Assembly: GCF_001412655.1 (NCBI RefSeq)
Contig: NZ_CP012996.1
Coordinates: 3,410,001-3,474,000 of the forward strand
From: Pedobacter sp. PACM 27299
GTDB lineage: Bacteria; Bacteroidota; Bacteroidia; Sphingobacteriales; Sphingobacteriaceae
DNA length: 64,000 nucleotides
Reading direction: 5' to 3'
The position numbers and the translations under genes were made by a program. The notes under the pieces were generated by a model. It made no database searches and was not told the origin of the DNA. It saw only the letters and a list, made by a program, of their open reading frames with translations. Every line of letters starts with the position of its first letter. Position 1 is the first letter of the stretch. This document shows, in pieces, positions 1 through 8,390 of this stretch.

Positions 1-983
1 TTTTCATCTCCTGTGATGGTGTAAGCTAATAAGGTGGCAATGATCACCTCATTATGCGGCCACCAAAACTTCATATCCTGCCAATATTCCTGTACGGGTT
101 TATCGTATACATCTTTGAAATACATGATTCCGCCATGTTCTTTATCCCATCCACGTTCCCACATATAGTCTAGCATTTTACATCCCAATGCAATCAGTTT
201 AGGGTCATTATTTCTGTATTTAGCTTCATGAAGAATAAACCATGCCCCTTCTATCGCATGACCAGGGTTTAGTGTTCTTCCATCAATATGGTCTACAATG
301 CTACCATCAGGAGCCACTTGTTCCATTACACAGCGAATGTCATCTTTAACAAAATAAGTCTCTATTTCGTTGATCCATTTGTCGATCCATTCGTCACAGC
401 GTGGATCTCCAATTGTTTCCCTAAGCTGCTGAGCGGTATTCATCATAATCATTGGCACGCCAATTCCTTTTGTTGGTCTGGTTCCGGTAAATTTTGGCGG
501 CAAAATCCCTGGAGTTGTTGAATACTCAATGCATTTCCCAAAAAGGTATCTTGCCATTTCAGCCGCTGCTGGATCAGCACTTGCTTTTGCATAAGCAGCA
601 TTGGCGATGACAGCAAAGGTTTCTGAAAAATAATACCTCCGTTTTCTAATGGGCTGACCATCACGCGTGACATGGAAAAACATCTGTCCATCTTCATCAA
701 AGCAGTATTTATTCAGAAAATCTATTCCGGATTTTGCTGCAGATAGCCATTCTTCTTTTGGTTCAATCGTATTGTAAAGTGTAGAAAGCAGCCATGCTGC
801 CCTCCCCTGTATCCATACTGCCTTATCGTCATCGATCAGCTTCCCATCCTGATCTCTCATCAATAAATAGCCTCCAAATTCGGTATCTACAGATCTTGGA
901 AACCAGAAAGGAACCGTATCATTTAAAAGTTGATCGTTATAAAATTGCTGTAATTGCTGAAGGTCTTCTTTAGTATAATTCAT
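1..983 (-). CDS. N-acylglucosamine 2-epimerase (AGE family), 3' end cut by window edge
   Basis: This reading frame opens at the ATG complementary to 981-983 and runs off the left edge after 327 codons without a stop, so about 60-80 C-terminal residues of a usual 390-400-residue AGE protein are missing. Two AGE landmarks are visible: GHAIEGAW with His near residue 242 and WWPHNEVI with His near residue 310, both histidines matching the catalytic pair of the family. There is no signal peptide, so it should be cytoplasmic. AGE enzymes interconvert ManNAc and GlcNAc. As the last visible gene of the sialic-acid operon, it would convert the ManNAc released by the lyase into GlcNAc, the NanE role in Bacteroidota. 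It starts 12 nt after the esterase stop. The family call is firm; the substrate is inferred from context. Confidence 0.88.
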   Translation of the reverse strand, partial: MNYTKEDLQQLQQFYNDQLLNDTVPFWFPRSVDTEFGGYLLMRDQDGKLIDDDKAVWIQGRAAWLLSTLYNTIEPKEEWLSAAKSGIDFLNKYCFDEDGQMFFHVTRDGQPIRKRRYYFSETFAVIANAAYAKASADPAAAEMARYLFGKCIEYSTTPGILPPKFTGTRPTKGIGVPMIMMNTAQQLRETIGDPRCDEWIDKWINEIETYFVKDDIRCVMEQVAPDGSIVDHIDGRTLNPGHAIEGAWFILHEAKYRNNDPKLIALGCKMLDYMWERGWDKEHGGIMYFKDVYDKPVQEYWQDMKFWWPHNEVIIATLLAYTITGDE

Positions 984-995
984 TTCTTTATATTT

Positions 996-3092
996 TTAGT
1001 TAAGGGGTATAGTGAAGGTTGAAGCCGGTAAACCATGCTGATTGATCAGATTGGCCCGACTAAAAGGAGCATAACTGTACCGTACTATTCTTACTTTTTC
1101 TGGTTTTATTTCTTTAGGAAGCTGGAGTTCCACTTTATTGTTCATCAACTTTGCAGAAATTGGTAGGATGATTCCTTTTTCCAGCACTACATCAAATCCC
1201 TGTAATGGCTGAGCATCTTTTACTGCGAGCGGGCTTCCAGCTACAAAGGAAATCTCAATCGTATGGTCTTTCAACACCGCTTTTCCTGGAATCGGACCAT
1301 CCGCAACTACTTTTTTACCATAACTATGCTGGAGTGCCTGAAAGGCCAGGCGTTGTCCAATTTCTTTTTTCCTGATGGGATGAACATCGAGTGAATCCCC
1401 CAAGTCTGAGCTAACCGCCATATAAGTTTTAGAAACCTGATGTTGAACCTGAGTTTGCATTGCTCTAAAGTACGGCCATGAAGGACGGTTAATTCCAGAC
1501 AGCTGTACATAATAAAAAGGAAAATCCATCCCCCATTTTTCCCGCCAGCTCTTGATCAGCAGCGGAAAGCTATGGGCATACAATTCTGGATTTTGAGTAT
1601 TACTTTCTCCCTGATACCAGATCACTCCTTTTATTGGAGATCCGATCAGCTGAGCAATTCCAGCTTCATAATTATAGGCCGGTTCGTAAGGATGACGCTG
1701 TCTGGGATTCAAAGAATTTTTAAGGTTCAAATCTGCACGTCCACGTGCCCAGGCCTGGACAAAATCTGATTTCCGCCAATTGCTGAGTACATCTACCAGC
1801 TGAGGATCATGCTCTAATGTGTAACGATCGATCCAGGATTCCAGTGTAGAACCACCAACCGCCATTTGGATCAGGCCGATTGGAACCCCTTCTTCCTGTA
1901 CCAGCTGCTGCCCAAAATAATACCCGATGGCAGAAAAGCCTGCGGCAGTAACTGAAGTTGCCAGCTCCCAATTTCCCGAGAAATAGTCCAGGTGGTTTAA
2001 TTTTGCCAAGGTGGTACTGTCCCAGGATACGCCATCAGTTTCAGCAACCGGATTAAACTTCATCAATCTTAATTTAGGCTGTGCAGGAAATTGCTTTAAT
2101 TCAGCAGCTCCTGTGGCAGATTGGGCCAGCTTGAAATACATATTTGACTGGCCGGAGCACAGCCAAACATCCCCAAGCAGTAGGTCTTTTAAAATGATCT
2201 TCGTTTTTTTATCACTGATGCTCATCTGATAAGGGCCTCCATGAGCCATTGCTGGAAACACCACTTTCCATTTACCATCTTTTCCGCTAAGCGCTGTTTT
2301 CTTCATCCCATTAAAAACTACGGTTACGGGTTCATCTGCATCTGCAGTTCCATATATTGGAATCACCTGGTCGCGCTGCAGTACCATGTGATCAGTAAAC
2401 AGCAAAGGCAATTTTAATCCTCCGAAATTGCCGGTAATATTTCCATAGATCGTACGGGCAATGATGGCAGCGCCTTCCTTATCTGGGTGCAGATTATCTG
2501 CAAATAGATCTGTACGATTATTTAACGGACCATTCAAATCAATCAGTGAAGCCTGATTGTCTTTAGCAATCAAAGGAATCTCTTTTTGAATCTGCCAGTA
2601 CCAGTCGCGGGTTCCTGATTTAAACCTTGGGTGCTCACTGAAAATCGGTGTTAACCGACAAACATATATCTTGATTTTCGAATTATTCTTTTTTAAGGTA
2701 TCCAATAGCCAGGCATAATCCTGCTGAAATTCATCGCGGTATTCCGGCCAGTTTCTTGGATCTGTATCATTCAGCCCAAGATGAACAATGGCAATATCTG
2801 CATTAAAGTCAAGGGCTTTGGTAAATTCTTTAGTCTTATAGTAAGGTCTATGTCCTTTCTTTAATAGAGTTGCGCCGCTGAGGCCAAAGTTTCCTACTTC
2901 ATAAGTGCTGCCTAGTAAGCCTTGCAGTACGGATGGATAGGATTCAGCAACTGGATCATTAAGTAAATAACCTGCGGTAACGGAATTTCCGATGCAGGCT
3001 ACTTTGATTTTCTTCCTCTGCGCAAACAGGTTAATTTGTAAAGAAAGTGACAATAAACAAAAGACAACGATGATTTTTATGGTGGTTCTCAT
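996..3092 (-). CDS. Two-domain sialate O-acetylesterase (SGNH + SASA domains)
   Basis: The protein removes O-acetyl groups from sialic acids so that sialidase and lyase can act. From the chosen start it has 698 residues: a signal peptide ending near LFAQ (residue 25), an SGNH hydrolase domain with GNSVTAG (Ser37), GLND (106-109) and DNLHPD (Asp199, His202), and a second esterase domain with SGQSNM (Ser near 314), QGESN (494-498) and a DVHP motif near 569-572. Two complete catalytic sets in one chain match the dual-domain NanS type described in Tannerella. I chose the ATG at 3092 because it places a normal signal peptide at the N-terminus; an in-frame ATG at 3131 would add 13 polar residues. 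It lies between the sialidase and the epimerase in the operon. Confidence 0.88.
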   Translation of the reverse strand: MRTTIKIIVVFCLLSLSLQINLFAQRKKIKVACIGNSVTAGYLLNDPVAESYPSVLQGLLGSTYEVGNFGLSGATLLKKGHRPYYKTKEFTKALDFNADIAIVHLGLNDTDPRNWPEYRDEFQQDYAWLLDTLKKNNSKIKIYVCRLTPIFSEHPRFKSGTRDWYWQIQKEIPLIAKDNQASLIDLNGPLNNRTDLFADNLHPDKEGAAIIARTIYGNITGNFGGLKLPLLFTDHMVLQRDQVIPIYGTADADEPVTVVFNGMKKTALSGKDGKWKVVFPAMAHGGPYQMSISDKKTKIILKDLLLGDVWLCSGQSNMYFKLAQSATGAAELKQFPAQPKLRLMKFNPVAETDGVSWDSTTLAKLNHLDYFSGNWELATSVTAAGFSAIGYYFGQQLVQEEGVPIGLIQMAVGGSTLESWIDRYTLEHDPQLVDVLSNWRKSDFVQAWARGRADLNLKNSLNPRQRHPYEPAYNYEAGIAQLIGSPIKGVIWYQGESNTQNPELYAHSFPLLIKSWREKWGMDFPFYYVQLSGINRPSWPYFRAMQTQVQHQVSKTYMAVSSDLGDSLDVHPIRKKEIGQRLAFQALQHSYGKKVVADGPIPGKAVLKDHTIEISFVAGSPLAVKDAQPLQGFDVVLEKGIILPISAKLMNNKVELQLPKEIKPEKVRIVRYSYAPFSRANLINQHGLPASTFTIPLN

Positions 3093-3164
3093 TCTGTTTT
3101 GTTGATTTTCTTGCTGATGATTGATCAGCATGGTTTAGCATTTCAGCAGCCTCAAACTGCAAGA

Positions 3165-3199
3165 AACGCATCCAGGTAATCGGGTTTCCTGGATGCGTT
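3165..3199 (-). other. Intercistronic hairpin between sialidase and esterase genes
   Basis: A perfect 12-bp inverted repeat (AACGCATCCAGG / CCTGGATGCGTT) with an 11-nt loop begins 9 nt past the sialidase stop. On the minus strand it is followed by GTTTCTTG rather than a long T-run, so a partial terminator or an mRNA 3'-end stabiliser is more likely than a full stop of transcription. Confidence 0.6.
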
Positions 3200-3208
3200 G
3201 GTGATTCG

Positions 3209-4783
3209 TTATTTTAAAAGATCTTTAACCGGGATGCGTACAAAGTATAAATCACGTACACCTTCATATAGCAAACCTAAAGTCTCCTCATCAATTTTAG
3301 TTAGTGCTGAGTACCCGAAAGCATCTCTTTCGTCTACCAATAAACTGGCATCTTCCCAGGTTTCTCCAAGATCAAGACTCATTTTAATGGTCATGTCTTT
3401 TCTATCTTTTGAAGAGTTAGGATTACTGAAGAACAGTACATCTTTCATTTTCCCTTTTACTTTCACGCGGGCTTTAATAAAACTGGCCATACACACCGGG
3501 TCGATCAATGCTTTCACAGAAGTAGGATGTGTTTCCCAATTTAAGCCCATATCTGTAGTCGTCGCTACACTTCTGAATTTCCCACGGTTATCGCGCATAT
3601 TCAGCATAATTTTTCCTGGTGTAGTTTCTACCAGCTGACTTTCTGTGGTATTTGATTTGGCCCCCACTCCTGCGTTCCAGATTTTACCATGATCTGCACT
3701 ATAAATCAATGTAGAATGCGGCATTTTATTTTCATCCCAATATTGTGCAGGGAATACAATTTTACCATCTGCCATTGCGATTCCATTTCCCGGGCCAGGG
3801 AAAAACAGTCTCCATATTGGATTTTTCACCTGTGTGGTAATGCTGTATGGTTTTGTCCAGGTTAAGCCATCATCGGTACTGCTGGTTAGCGCAAATTGAC
3901 CGGTTTCTTCTTCGGAAAGACCAGGGCCAGAACCTGCAATAGAGCGGTTGCCTTTGCTCCATAATGCAGCTACCCAAATGGTTTTTGTAACGGGATCGAA
4001 TAAAACTGAAGGATCGCCAACGCCATTATTTTCATGAGGAGCCCCCATATCCATGATGATTTTCATGGGTTCCCAGGTTTTGCCACCATCTTTACTTCTA
4101 CTCATTCCCACATCAATATTACCCGGCAGATCGCCACTATTTTTATAACGTGCATCATAAACGGAGATCAATGTTCCTTTATCTGTATCGATAATTCCGG
4201 GAATGCGATAAGAATTGACCCCATCATCATTAGGATTTCTGATGGCGATTCCTAATCTTTTGGCCACAACTGGCCCTTGGATACTGATTTTATGTTTTAC
4301 ATTGGCAACATCTATTAAATCTGAAACCTTTAGTTCCACACGGTCGTCGATATTTGCTTCTGGTTTTAAAGTAGCACTGATCCAGATCACTTGTTTCCCT
4401 GGAGCTAATTTACCATCAAGAGGAATGCGGAAGTTTTTTCCAGACACGACTACAGCGCCAATCTTTTTCTTCGCATCCAGCACTTGTTCTTTCTCTTTAT
4501 TCTCCGTACTTAGATAAGCCTCCAAAGATTGAAGATCCTTCAAACCTGATTTATTTAGCGTACCTAACAGCGTTTTAAATGCTAGTCCTTCTATCGGAAC
4601 TTCAATTTCCATGCGCCACAGCGGATTGATCGCTTTCCTTTTTAGAATTGGGTTTATGGTTTGCTTCGCGCTGATCTTTAAATCAATCGAATTGGATTGC
4701 ACTTTTTGGCTGCTGGCGGTTAACCCAGTGGCTAATAAAAAAAGAGAAAGCGCGGCGCATTTGTAGTGTTGTGAAATCATCAT
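3209..4783 (-). CDS. nanH: Exo-alpha-sialidase (GH33), secreted
   Basis: This enzyme releases terminal sialic acid from glycans. The 524-residue protein has a signal peptide (to about residue 25), an N-terminal beta domain of about 150 residues like the one before many Bacteroidota sialidases, and a six-bladed propeller with the sialidase YRIP motif at 192-195. It has five Asp boxes of the form S/T-x-D-x-G-x-T/N-W near 228, 301, 361, 408 and 468. Further Arg-triad candidates lie in MRDNRG (396-401) and the C-terminal half, and the nucleophile Tyr is probably in FGYSAL (near 491). It has no lipobox, so it is probably periplasmic or secreted. The neighbours (transporter upstream, O-acetylesterase downstream) fit a sialic-acid role. 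Confidence 0.93.
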   Translation of the reverse strand: MMISQHYKCAALSLFLLATGLTASSQKVQSNSIDLKISAKQTINPILKRKAINPLWRMEIEVPIEGLAFKTLLGTLNKSGLKDLQSLEAYLSTENKEKEQVLDAKKKIGAVVVSGKNFRIPLDGKLAPGKQVIWISATLKPEANIDDRVELKVSDLIDVANVKHKISIQGPVVAKRLGIAIRNPNDDGVNSYRIPGIIDTDKGTLISVYDARYKNSGDLPGNIDVGMSRSKDGGKTWEPMKIIMDMGAPHENNGVGDPSVLFDPVTKTIWVAALWSKGNRSIAGSGPGLSEEETGQFALTSSTDDGLTWTKPYSITTQVKNPIWRLFFPGPGNGIAMADGKIVFPAQYWDENKMPHSTLIYSADHGKIWNAGVGAKSNTTESQLVETTPGKIMLNMRDNRGKFRSVATTTDMGLNWETHPTSVKALIDPVCMASFIKARVKVKGKMKDVLFFSNPNSSKDRKDMTIKMSLDLGETWEDASLLVDERDAFGYSALTKIDEETLGLLYEGVRDLYFVRIPVKDLLK

Positions 4784-4957
4784 GTTTAGTTTTATCGTGT
4801 TAAAAAGTTTCGGCTATTAAATAATGGTCATTAGCTCAGTTCCTTGGTATCGGCATTTATAGTTAAAATCTTATTTTATGATTTGGCCATGGCTCCAGGA
4901 GCTCAGCCTATTCTTGTTGGCGCTATCAATTATAGCTTAGCTGCTTCATCCCCATCA

Positions 4958-6199
4958 TTAGGCATCGGCAAAATCATTGGCTACTGGTCTAAGGAAGTAT
5001 AGCTGTACGAATAGCGCAAGGCAAACAATTCCGGCAAGCATTGCAAAATCTTGTCCCAGGTGTCCTGCATCTGAAGATTTCCCCAGGAGATCGGTAATAA
5101 ATGCACCAAAAAACACACCGGTCATGTTCATTAGACCATAAGCTGTTGCGCGGTATTTTGAGGAAACAAACTGACAAAGAATCGGCATATTATTGGCATC
5201 AAACATTCCAAAGCCTAGTCCAAAGCAAAGTGCAGCGCCCATTACATGAAACAAAGAATGACCGAATCCTAAAAAGAGTAAAGAAGGAATCGTTAAAGCC
5301 AGACCAATTGCACTGGTATAAATTCGTCCTTTAATATTTTTCTGCACCCATCTATCCGAGAGAATTCCGCCAAATATCACGCCTACGAAAGAAGAAAAAG
5401 CAATTGTAATGGTCGATAAAGGACCAGCTGTGGACATTGGGATGTTCAGATTTTGAGCAAAAAGTGTCGGTAACCAGTTTTTTGCTGCCCAGCCTGGTAA
5501 ACTTGGAATGGCAAAATAAAACAGGATAATCCAGAAAGAAATATTAGTAAAGAGAATAGCAAAGCCTTTAAAAATAGAAGGCTTTGCTTTCATTGTTATC
5601 TCATCATCCATTTGTACGCTTTCGCTAGCTTTTTTCTCTCTAAGAAAAAAAACCAGCACTAATGCATAAACCACTCCTACAATTCCAAAAGAATGAAAGG
5701 TGGCTTGCCAGGAAAATTTGTCGGCGATTGTTGCGCCGAAACCTCCCAATGCCTGGCCCATGTAAAGGCCAGTCATGTGGATTCCAATGGCCAGCGACCG
5801 GGTTTTCGAGGAGTGAAAATCAGCAATTAGCGACAATCCCGCAGGGATATATAACGCTTCACTCACGCCCATCAATGCCCGAAGCCAATAAATTTGGTTA
5901 AAGGTGGTTGCGTAACCCATTAAATAAGTGACCAAAGACCAGACGAACAAACTGCCAACAATCAGCCATTTCCGATTGAATTTATCGGCAATAATTCCAG
6001 AAACTGGGCTCATGAAACCGTAGATCCATAAGAAAATAGCCATCAGGTATCCGAAGTTTGTGGCAGATTGGAGTTCATGAATATCGATTTGCATTGCCGG
6101 CTTCATGGTAGACAGCATTTGTCTGTCCATATAATTTAATAGTGCCACCACCCACAATAATCCAACCACCACCCAGGCATATCTGTTTGTGTTTTTCAT
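4958..6199 (-). CDS. nanT: MFS transporter, probable sialic acid importer (NanT type)
   Basis: A 413-residue protein with about twelve hydrophobic segments and major-facilitator signatures: DRQ after the first helix (NYMDRQML) and a loop motif ADKFNRKW between helices 2 and 3. It starts 3 nt after the mutarotase stop, so the two are translationally close. It should move a monosaccharide or acid sugar across the inner membrane by proton symport; N-acetylneuraminate is the substrate implied by the surrounding lyase, mutarotase and sialidase genes. In Bacteroides and Tannerella a NanT of this superfamily does this job. A 174-nt spacer separates it from the sialidase gene and shows no strong hairpin. 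Substrate assignment is contextual. Confidence 0.82.
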   Translation of the reverse strand: MKNTNRYAWVVVGLLWVVALLNYMDRQMLSTMKPAMQIDIHELQSATNFGYLMAIFLWIYGFMSPVSGIIADKFNRKWLIVGSLFVWSLVTYLMGYATTFNQIYWLRALMGVSEALYIPAGLSLIADFHSSKTRSLAIGIHMTGLYMGQALGGFGATIADKFSWQATFHSFGIVGVVYALVLVFFLREKKASESVQMDDEITMKAKPSIFKGFAILFTNISFWIILFYFAIPSLPGWAAKNWLPTLFAQNLNIPMSTAGPLSTITIAFSSFVGVIFGGILSDRWVQKNIKGRIYTSAIGLALTIPSLLFLGFGHSLFHVMGAALCFGLGFGMFDANNMPILCQFVSSKYRATAYGLMNMTGVFFGAFITDLLGKSSDAGHLGQDFAMLAGIVCLALFVQLYFLRPVANDFADA

Positions 6200-6202
6200 T
6201 TT

Positions 6203-7360
6203 CTAATCTTTAATTTTTCCAAGCGTAATGTTTGGTGTCCTGACACCAGGCTTAACCTCTCCGCTGGAAATAATGATATTATTGTTCCATTTTGTGGCCA
6301 TGGCCGTCACCTGTGCAGGAAAAGGCAATTCGCCCAATTTTGACCAGGTATTTTTTAGGATATCGTATCGTAAAATCCCTTTGTAAAAACCTGCATGCTG
6401 AATACTTAACTGGTTCTTTTCAGCGGTTAATTTTGTTTTTTCAGCTGGGTCTTCTGTTTTTGCGATTCTGGAGAGGTACGTTTCTATCCGGTGGAAGGTT
6501 TTTCCATTGTCACCGCCAAAGACTAGAATCTCATTTTTTCCAAAAGCCAGACCTGTTCCTGCAGAAAAGTTTGTTACTTCTTTACCATCACTAATTGCTG
6601 CACCATTTTTCCAAACGCCTTTTTCAGGATGATAAATAAATACAGTGGAATGAAGATCGCTAATGCCTGAGGGTGTTTTTGTACGCCCGCCAATCACATA
6701 AATTAAGGATTTCTCCGCTACAACTACTGAATTGGCCAGTGCAACTGGCAACTCTGGCAATAGTTGCCAAAGTCCATCAGCTGAGCTTAAATCAAGGCTA
6801 AAAACCGCTTTGGAAGTTTCCTTTTCCTGATCTCCACCAATCGCGTATACCAGATTCCCAATATTGGTCAAGGCAACATTTGTTAATGCGACAGGTAAGT
6901 TGGCTAAAGGTTTTACGACAGGACTTTGCTTCGCCTGATCCCATTTGATTAGGAAAACCTGTTTAGATAAGCCTTTTTCATTCTCCCCACCTGCGTACAC
7001 AATTCCAAATTTGGTGCTGATATTCCCGCAATAGGCGATCGCTTCCGGCAAAAATGCTTTTTGTATATTCCAGGAAAATGAATTCCCATTTTGCTCTAAT
7101 AAGTGAATCTCATTTGAATAGTGTTTTTTTCCACCTTCCCAAGGCTTTTTGCCTGGAAAATTGGCGCCACCAGCAACAATCAGGCGATTTTCAAGAACGG
7201 CATTGATTGCTCCGGCAAAGCCGATAGAAGTTTGCCCATCGGAAGTTTGTAATTTAGCTGCAATAGACCATTCGATCTGCTCAGCAGTAGTTTTCTGAGC
7301 GAAAACGGCTGTTGTTGTCAACATAAGGGGGACTGATAGATAAAATAAGTACTTGCTCAT
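6203..7360 (-). CDS. Kelch-type cyclically permuted mutarotase, periplasmic (NanM-like)
   Basis: The protein has a signal peptide ending at VFAQ and a series of kelch-like blades, seen as repeated hydrophobic-GG pairs (VAGGAN, YAGGEN, AIGGDQ, VIGGRT, VFGGDN). This fits the six-bladed mutarotase family that includes E. coli NanM, which speeds conversion of alpha- to beta-N-acetylneuraminate in the periplasm. The start is placed at the ATG at 7360 (385 residues), because the more upstream ATG at 7411 would overlap nanA by 38 nt and precede the signal peptide with 17 extra residues. It lies 13 nt after nanA and 3 nt before nanT, clearly within the operon. The substrate is inferred from position. 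Confidence 0.83.
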   Translation of the reverse strand: MSKYLFYLSVPLMLTTTAVFAQKTTAEQIEWSIAAKLQTSDGQTSIGFAGAINAVLENRLIVAGGANFPGKKPWEGGKKHYSNEIHLLEQNGNSFSWNIQKAFLPEAIAYCGNISTKFGIVYAGGENEKGLSKQVFLIKWDQAKQSPVVKPLANLPVALTNVALTNIGNLVYAIGGDQEKETSKAVFSLDLSSADGLWQLLPELPVALANSVVVAEKSLIYVIGGRTKTPSGISDLHSTVFIYHPEKGVWKNGAAISDGKEVTNFSAGTGLAFGKNEILVFGGDNGKTFHRIETYLSRIAKTEDPAEKTKLTAEKNQLSIQHAGFYKGILRYDILKNTWSKLGELPFPAQVTAMATKWNNNIIISSGEVKPGVRTPNITLGKIKD

Positions 7361-7373
7361 CACATTAAATAGA

Positions 7374-8303
7374 TTAATGAGCTGCTTTTGATTTAAAGTT
7401 ATCGAAACCAACAGCGGCTACATCTTGTTTAAAACTCTCAAATTGTGCTGCAGTCATATTTTTTACAGGCAGTCTAAATTCACCGCAATCTACACCAACT
7501 AATTTTAAATAGGCCTTTCCAGTGGCAATACCGCCGTATTTACCTAATAATCTGATCATATCAATTGAAGTCTGCTGTAACAGCTGTGCTTTTTTCAAAT
7601 CATTGTTTTGAAAAGCCTCGATCATATCATAGTACAAAGGAGCTGCATAATTAAAGGTACTTCCTACTGCGCCTTTAGTTCCTAAAACCAATGCGGAAAG
7701 CATATTCTCATCACGGCCCCACAACATATCATATTTACCATTTCGAAAATGGATACAAGATAGGAAATCCATGAAATCTTCATGCGTGTATTTTACTCCT
7801 GCAAAATTAGGAATCTTCCCATCGATAGCCTGCAACAGGTCGTACATGGCAAATCCTACACCTGTCAGTACTGGAATATGGTAATAATAGAAAGGCATCT
7901 CTGGTGCTACTGCTGCAATTTCAGCACATATTGCGGCCAGGACTTCTACATTTGCAGGTTTAAAGTAGAATGGTGCAGTAAAAGAGATGGCATAAAGACC
8001 AATTTCTTTAGAATATAAGGCCAGATCTTTACAATCGGCAACGCTGGTTCCCCCCAGAAACATCATTACCTTAAAATCCTTATCGCCACGTGTGCAATCT
8101 GCCCATGCCTTTGCGACTTCTTTTTTCTCTGTGTTGGTTAAGGATACGCCCTCTCCAGTAGAACCACATATAAATGCGCCGGTTACTTTGTTAGCTTTTA
8201 AAAATTGGTAATAACTTGGAATCAAGGCCACATTTAATTGTCCATTTTCATCCATTGGCGTAAATGGAGCAGCAATCAGGCCTTGTAAGTGTTGAATAGT
8301 CAT
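7374..8303 (-). CDS. nanA: N-acetylneuraminate lyase
   Basis: This cytoplasmic class I aldolase cleaves N-acetylneuraminate to ManNAc and pyruvate. The 309-residue length is typical. The DHDPS/NAL family markers are clear: GSTGEG (47-52) that binds the pyruvate carboxylate, the catalytic Tyr in YYHIP (near 141), and the Schiff-base Lys in GVKYTH (Lys171). There is no signal peptide. It is the first enzyme gene after susD, separated by 87 nt that carry a strong hairpin. Other members of the family cleave different 2-keto acids, but the neighbouring sialidase, O-acetylesterase and epimerase make the sialate lyase reading much the best. Confidence 0.93.
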   Translation of the reverse strand: MTIQHLQGLIAAPFTPMDENGQLNVALIPSYYQFLKANKVTGAFICGSTGEGVSLTNTEKKEVAKAWADCTRGDKDFKVMMFLGGTSVADCKDLALYSKEIGLYAISFTAPFYFKPANVEVLAAICAEIAAVAPEMPFYYYHIPVLTGVGFAMYDLLQAIDGKIPNFAGVKYTHEDFMDFLSCIHFRNGKYDMLWGRDENMLSALVLGTKGAVGSTFNYAAPLYYDMIEAFQNNDLKKAQLLQQTSIDMIRLLGKYGGIATGKAYLKLVGVDCGEFRLPVKNMTAAQFESFKQDVAAVGFDNFKSKAAH

Positions 8304-8344
8304 TTTATATAGGGTTTAAAGAATAGAAATCAGGGAAGGATAAT

Positions 8345-8377
8345 TAGGAGTGTCGACCATTACGGTCTCCACTCCTA
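8345..8377 (-). other. Intercistronic hairpin between susD and nanA
   Basis: An 8-bp stem (TAGGAGTG / CACTCCTA) continues through a symmetrical TC/TC internal loop into a 4-bp GACC / GGTC stem with loop ATTAC. It begins 14 nt after the susD stop. No T-run follows on the minus strand, so it looks like an mRNA stabiliser or processing element separating susCD from the enzyme genes rather than a terminator. Confidence 0.6.
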
Positions 8378-8390
8378 CACCAAATATTTA

